DNA of 64,000 bases, from NCBI GenBank assembly GCA_000531095.1, contig HG799465.1, positions 1,037,915 through 1,101,914 of the forward strand. The letters are read 5' to 3'. The stretch is from Gemmata massiliana (GTDB lineage Bacteria > Planctomycetota > Planctomycetia > Gemmatales > Gemmataceae). The notes beneath the pieces were generated by a model. It was given only the letters and a program-made list of their open reading frames with translations. It did not search any database and was not told the DNA's origin. Below are positions 61,901-64,000 of the stretch, one piece after another; the stretch's first letter is position 1, and each line of letters opens with the position of its first letter. Made by a program: the position numbers and the translations under genes.

Positions 61901-63722
61901 CGAGATCGACCAAGCGTTCCGCGGGTCCGAGGGGCAAGCCGCCACACCCGTGCTCTTGAAGAAGCTCGCGTCGCTCGCCGAGCGCCAGCGGTCGCTCGGG
62001 CCAATGATTTCCGCGCTCGACCTCCCGGGGCTGGGCGAGCGCCAGGCGCGCGTCACTTCGGCCGTGGCGCTCGCTGTTGCCGACCTGCAAATCGGCACCC
62101 CCTTTGATATTCAGGCGTCGCAACTGCTGGTCCGCCGTGAACTCGACCGGCTCAAACTCGTCCTCGAAGGGTTCGTGCCGCCCGACACCAAAGCGGACGA
62201 ACTGTATCGCAAACTCACCGCCCTCGCCGACGCCCTTGACGCCCACGGCGCGAACCTTACGACCAAGCTCCTCGAACCGGCTGGGCCGGTCGTGCAAGAC
62301 GTGCAAAGGCAACTGGAGCGCCTCACGGTCCCCGAAGCGCCCGCCCTTCTGAACGACGCAAGGGCCGCGTTCCTGGGCTTCGATTCGTGGTTCCGCAACG
62401 ATACAAAACCGGACGAAGCCCGGCGCCACATTCGCGCCGCGGCCAACGCGCTGGAACAACTCAGCGGCCGACTCAGTGGTGCCGAAACCGACCTGGAGCG
62501 CGTGCAGCGGCTCGCCTACAACCGGCGCCTCGCGGTCGCACGCGCCAGGGAACTGTCCGATGCCAAGGCACCGTTCAACCCGCCGGCTTCGGAAGAGGCG
62601 GGGCGACAACTGGTGCGCGAGGCGGAAGAACTCGTTCACACGCGCGTCGGCGTCGCGGGTCAACTAAACAAGAAGCGCGTGTTAGACCAGTACGCGCGAC
62701 TCCGCGCGAAGACCGAACCGGACCGGCTCGCCTCCGACCAAAAGGCGCTCGCGGAGGCCCTCGACGAACTCGCGGCGAAGATGGCCGACGTTGCCGCGCT
62801 CGCCACATCTACTGGCACCAGCGCGCCGCCGGCCCCACCAGAAATCGACACGTACTTGCCGTCTCGAACGTTCGCCGAAGCGCTCCGCGGGCTTGTGAGC
62901 CAGCAGCGCGCGCGCCACGATCAGCTCACAGGTTTCGCACAAGCACTCGCGGACCGGCTCCGACCGGCGCCTATTAACCCGTTTCCCGGTCTCGAAGCGA
63001 GCCAGCGCGCGATCGCGGCCGAGCTCCTCGTGCTCGCGCCCGAGGCGGGGGAACTGAAACTGCAATGGAAGGCCGCGGCGAGTGTGGCCGATCGCCTCCA
63101 CGTTGGCGACGCACGCGGTGCGATCAAAAGCGCAGAAACGGCCGTCGACCTTCTCAAGCAACTGGAACGGTCCGGTGCTGGGAAGCCGTGGGGCCAGCGC
63201 GCAACGGACCTCGCCGCGCGCCAGGGAACCGTCCTCGGAGCCGTAACGAAGCTCGCCGGCGCCTCGAACGCCGCGACCGCGCAACAGATCGTGCGTGCGA
63301 AAGAACTCGCGGCTCGGGCCGCTGAACTGGCCCAAGCGCTGGAACTGTCGGCGAAAGGATCGGACCCGCTCGACGAAACGACGAACGTGATCTTGGAGGC
63401 CGTGACACAAGCGGCACGTGCGGAAAAATTGCTGATCGAGGCCGTCCGAAAAGCCGAGGCGAGCGAGATCCGAGAGGCCGCGAAGTTACGGGCCGATGCC
63501 GACGCGCGGATTCGGGCCGCGTACACGCGCATCTCGGGAGCGTCTCCGGTAGGCCCAACGAGCGCGAGCGATCTCGGCGTCGCGCTGCGCGCGGCGGAAG
63601 TCGCGATGCGTTCCGCCCTCGTCAACCTCACGTCCACTCCCCCGACCTCGGCCGAGAAAGCAATGCACGCCGCCGCGGGCGCGCTCGGGACCGCCTCAAA
63701 GAGCGTGAACCTCTCGAAGTGA
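58989..63722 (+). CDS. Giant membrane-anchored coiled-coil protein (DUF4175-like)
   Basis: From ATG 58989 (GGAG 5 bases upstream) the protein has 1577 residues. Two or three membrane helices stand near the N-terminus (about 32-52, 58-75, 155-175). A beta-rich region (about 190-560) contains AFAEKIDNRALVRAPEGATLLFRN and DFEYRVQIGN. The remaining ~1000 residues are almost entirely helical coiled coil, rich in Ala, Arg, Glu and Leu. The layout resembles DUF4175-type proteins of planctomycetes, but the family is inferred from general shape. It may be a cell-envelope structural or tethering protein. The frame is open further upstream. Confidence 0.7.
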   Translation: MVAALPPALEQRLVALVPRVRALRLARGASLCLLAAVAATALVLLLDTLFELSANARALFIAVWITGLGVLVWRLIVRPWQAEIPLADVADELAKRLPELSERLRVLVGDEHVETSDAVRAALTEDTARRARTVDFERAIPSHPVLLRVCGALLALLSFLMIAGLIPNSADRIKRVAMPWVRPPDAGIRVVVTSGEPVVRRGGPVTLTAFAEKIDNRALVRAPEGATLLFRNHPSGSEYRLPMIADDTGAFHVTRAEVPGDFEYRVQIGNATSEWLRVTALDAIELAEGTRIEITPPAYAASWRKQTVAGFVSFDALGYSTVTLQLKFTHPAASAHVEWRRGEDKPEPISVELAPDHLSATATVSVLGRESSTLRLVLLREEGGKRLRSSHTIHARITHDRAPWIEQVSGVSPHPRTARPGARIAIDLVAGDDMNVSSAVLEYATGPADAPVTTVPIPLTPCGPARVTGHLDFDLAPMAHTSGPIRVRVRVTDNRRLGTDKLGPQETIYPTTGWSELRIAANAPPIEEQDILCQRDAIRTSAEAALRTVREAEELTRAVRTDAAGHSTLAPDHTIRLNTVREKVVRAAEVLNDLAREAALAPELRALASTAHEIADHDLKSAEEATRKIESDEAGRADTFATALGHLGAAGTKLDALLARNTNLARDRLDRAKLSTLAADQLTLATAARADAKDALARQRELFTRLKALLAESAPLRTAAEGARGTEARRLAQALFEFSTQLRDLDAAARQTSIDAQATILERLAHDQELLTKRAAQLFVEIDTAARLTGSAPPKIDDFRRVVDLAARGKTVEALTELERQTQALERIALEFDRWAADRIDPQKGAKQLALWQDDLLTRLKTATKTVPFDKLPESTRTAFRNEQKAIHTGLAQLALPPDASIKSVRDSAAVHTGTANRSLAGTGAGAPAAMKLAVDALNRLAEKTPPVADRLAKTLRAFEKLRPPQDTLANEIDQAFRGSEGQAATPVLLKKLASLAERQRSLGPMISALDLPGLGERQARVTSAVALAVADLQIGTPFDIQASQLLVRRELDRLKLVLEGFVPPDTKADELYRKLTALADALDAHGANLTTKLLEPAGPVVQDVQRQLERLTVPEAPALLNDARAAFLGFDSWFRNDTKPDEARRHIRAAANALEQLSGRLSGAETDLERVQRLAYNRRLAVARARELSDAKAPFNPPASEEAGRQLVREAEELVHTRVGVAGQLNKKRVLDQYARLRAKTEPDRLASDQKALAEALDELAAKMADVAALATSTGTSAPPAPPEIDTYLPSRTFAEALRGLVSQQRARHDQLTGFAQALADRLRPAPINPFPGLEASQRAIAAELLVLAPEAGELKLQWKAAASVADRLHVGDARGAIKSAETAVDLLKQLERSGAGKPWGQRATDLAARQGTVLGAVTKLAGASNAATAQQIVRAKELAARAAELAQALELSAKGSDPLDETTNVILEAVTQAARAEKLLIEAVRKAEASEIREAAKLRADADARIRAAYTRISGASPVGPTSASDLGVALRAAEVAMRSALVNLTSTPPTSAEKAMHAAAGALGTASKSVNLSK

Positions 63723-63872
63723 AACGGCGTCGCGCCCGGGCTCATTTTCACCCATCCGCACGGGAAATCACGTCCGGCGCCGATTCACGCACACGGTCCG
63801 AAATCGATTGGTGCTCGCGTGCGCGCCGGTACACTTGCGCCACCTCTCCGGCCCACACCCCACTGAGACACC

Positions 63873-64000
63873 ATGTCCACCGTCACGCACCCACTCGAAC
63901 CCCTCACGGCCGAAGAGGTTCGCGCCGCGGTTGCCGTTCTCAAAGGCGCCGGGCGCGTCACGCCCACCACGCGGTTCGTTTCGATCGGCCTCGAGGAACC
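63873..64000 (+). CDS. Copper amine oxidase, N-terminal fragment
   Basis: ATG 63873 opens MSTVTHPLEPLTAEEVRAAVAVLK, closely resembling the N-terminal domain of copper-containing primary-amine (tyramine) oxidases; the gene continues beyond the window. The catalytic TPQ and copper-ligand regions are not visible, so the assignment rests on the N-terminus. Amine oxidases release aldehyde, ammonia and hydrogen peroxide from primary amines. Confidence 0.6.
   Translation, partial: MSTVTHPLEPLTAEEVRAAVAVLKGAGRVTPTTRFVSIGLEE

Overview
The window is a GC-rich bacterial chromosome segment that looks like a planctomycete, most probably Gemmataceae (Gemmata-like). The case for this is composite: a TIGR02996-type repeat-companion N-terminus fused to leucine-rich repeats; a secreted beta-helix protein with an N-terminal LExR-VPA motif of the kind common in Gemmata exported proteins; histidine kinases with the AHDFxNLL box; a caspase-fold protein; DUF4175-like giant membrane proteins; and many long intergenic palindromes. 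The genus is inferred from these features and was not tested by a search.

Layout. 1-3.4 kb: the tail of an unknown gene, a TPR lipoprotein and a dipeptidyl-peptidase IV homologue. 3.6-4.8 kb: an AT-richer island with one DUF6602/PD-(D/E)XK-like gene behind a near-consensus sigma70 promoter. 5-10.5 kb: small enzymes (cupin, VOC, methyltransferase, thioesterase), an initiator tRNA-fMet on the minus strand, and a nucleotidyltransferase-HD protein. 10.6-12.7 kb: gmd and an rmd-like gene, probably making GDP-D-rhamnose. 15.5-21.1 kb: an aromatic amino acid catabolic cluster (phenylalanine hydroxylase, HPPD, FAH family, homogentisate dioxygenase), interrupted by repeats and a nonsense-mutated small gene. 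21.2-25.3 kb: a caspase-fold protein lacking both catalytic residues, small membrane proteins, a prenyltransferase-like repeat protein and a six-TM sensor with a Cys-rich tail. 25.4-30 kb: a 9-PAS hybrid histidine kinase. 30.2-33.6 kb: a decayed TIGR02996/LRR gene and a CobT / NadD-NadK locus whose CobT part is frameshifted. 33.8-43 kb: a Y-family polymerase, a GAF kinase, membrane and secreted proteins, and folC. 43.2-49.9 kb: a LuxR regulator, a two-gene module (winged-helix protein plus 878-residue P-loop ATPase), a secreted protein, DUF1653, and a sigma54 activator followed by a 7Fe-type ferredoxin gene behind a sigma54 promoter. 50-64 kb: WD40 protein, DDAH-like hydrolase, NAD(P)HX dehydratase, a vapBC-like toxin-antitoxin pair with the toxin split by a miniature element, clpB, an HD hydrolase, a 1577-residue membrane/coiled-coil protein and the start of a copper amine oxidase.

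The strongest unusual signals are small mobile or repetitive elements acting on genes. A 91-bp element with perfect 26-bp terminal inverted repeats and an 8-bp target duplication splits a PIN toxin gene, and removing it restores an exact reading frame. A GC-rich palindromic repeat is inserted in frame, in the same frame and orientation, in two unrelated proteins. A 43-bp repeat lies inside a 43-bp inverted repeat in the tyrosine cluster. Other candidates are the inactive-looking caspase homologue, the CobT/NadD/NadK arrangement, the ATPase plus winged-helix module, and an initiator tRNA in which one of the three conserved anticodon-stem G-C pairs is A-U.
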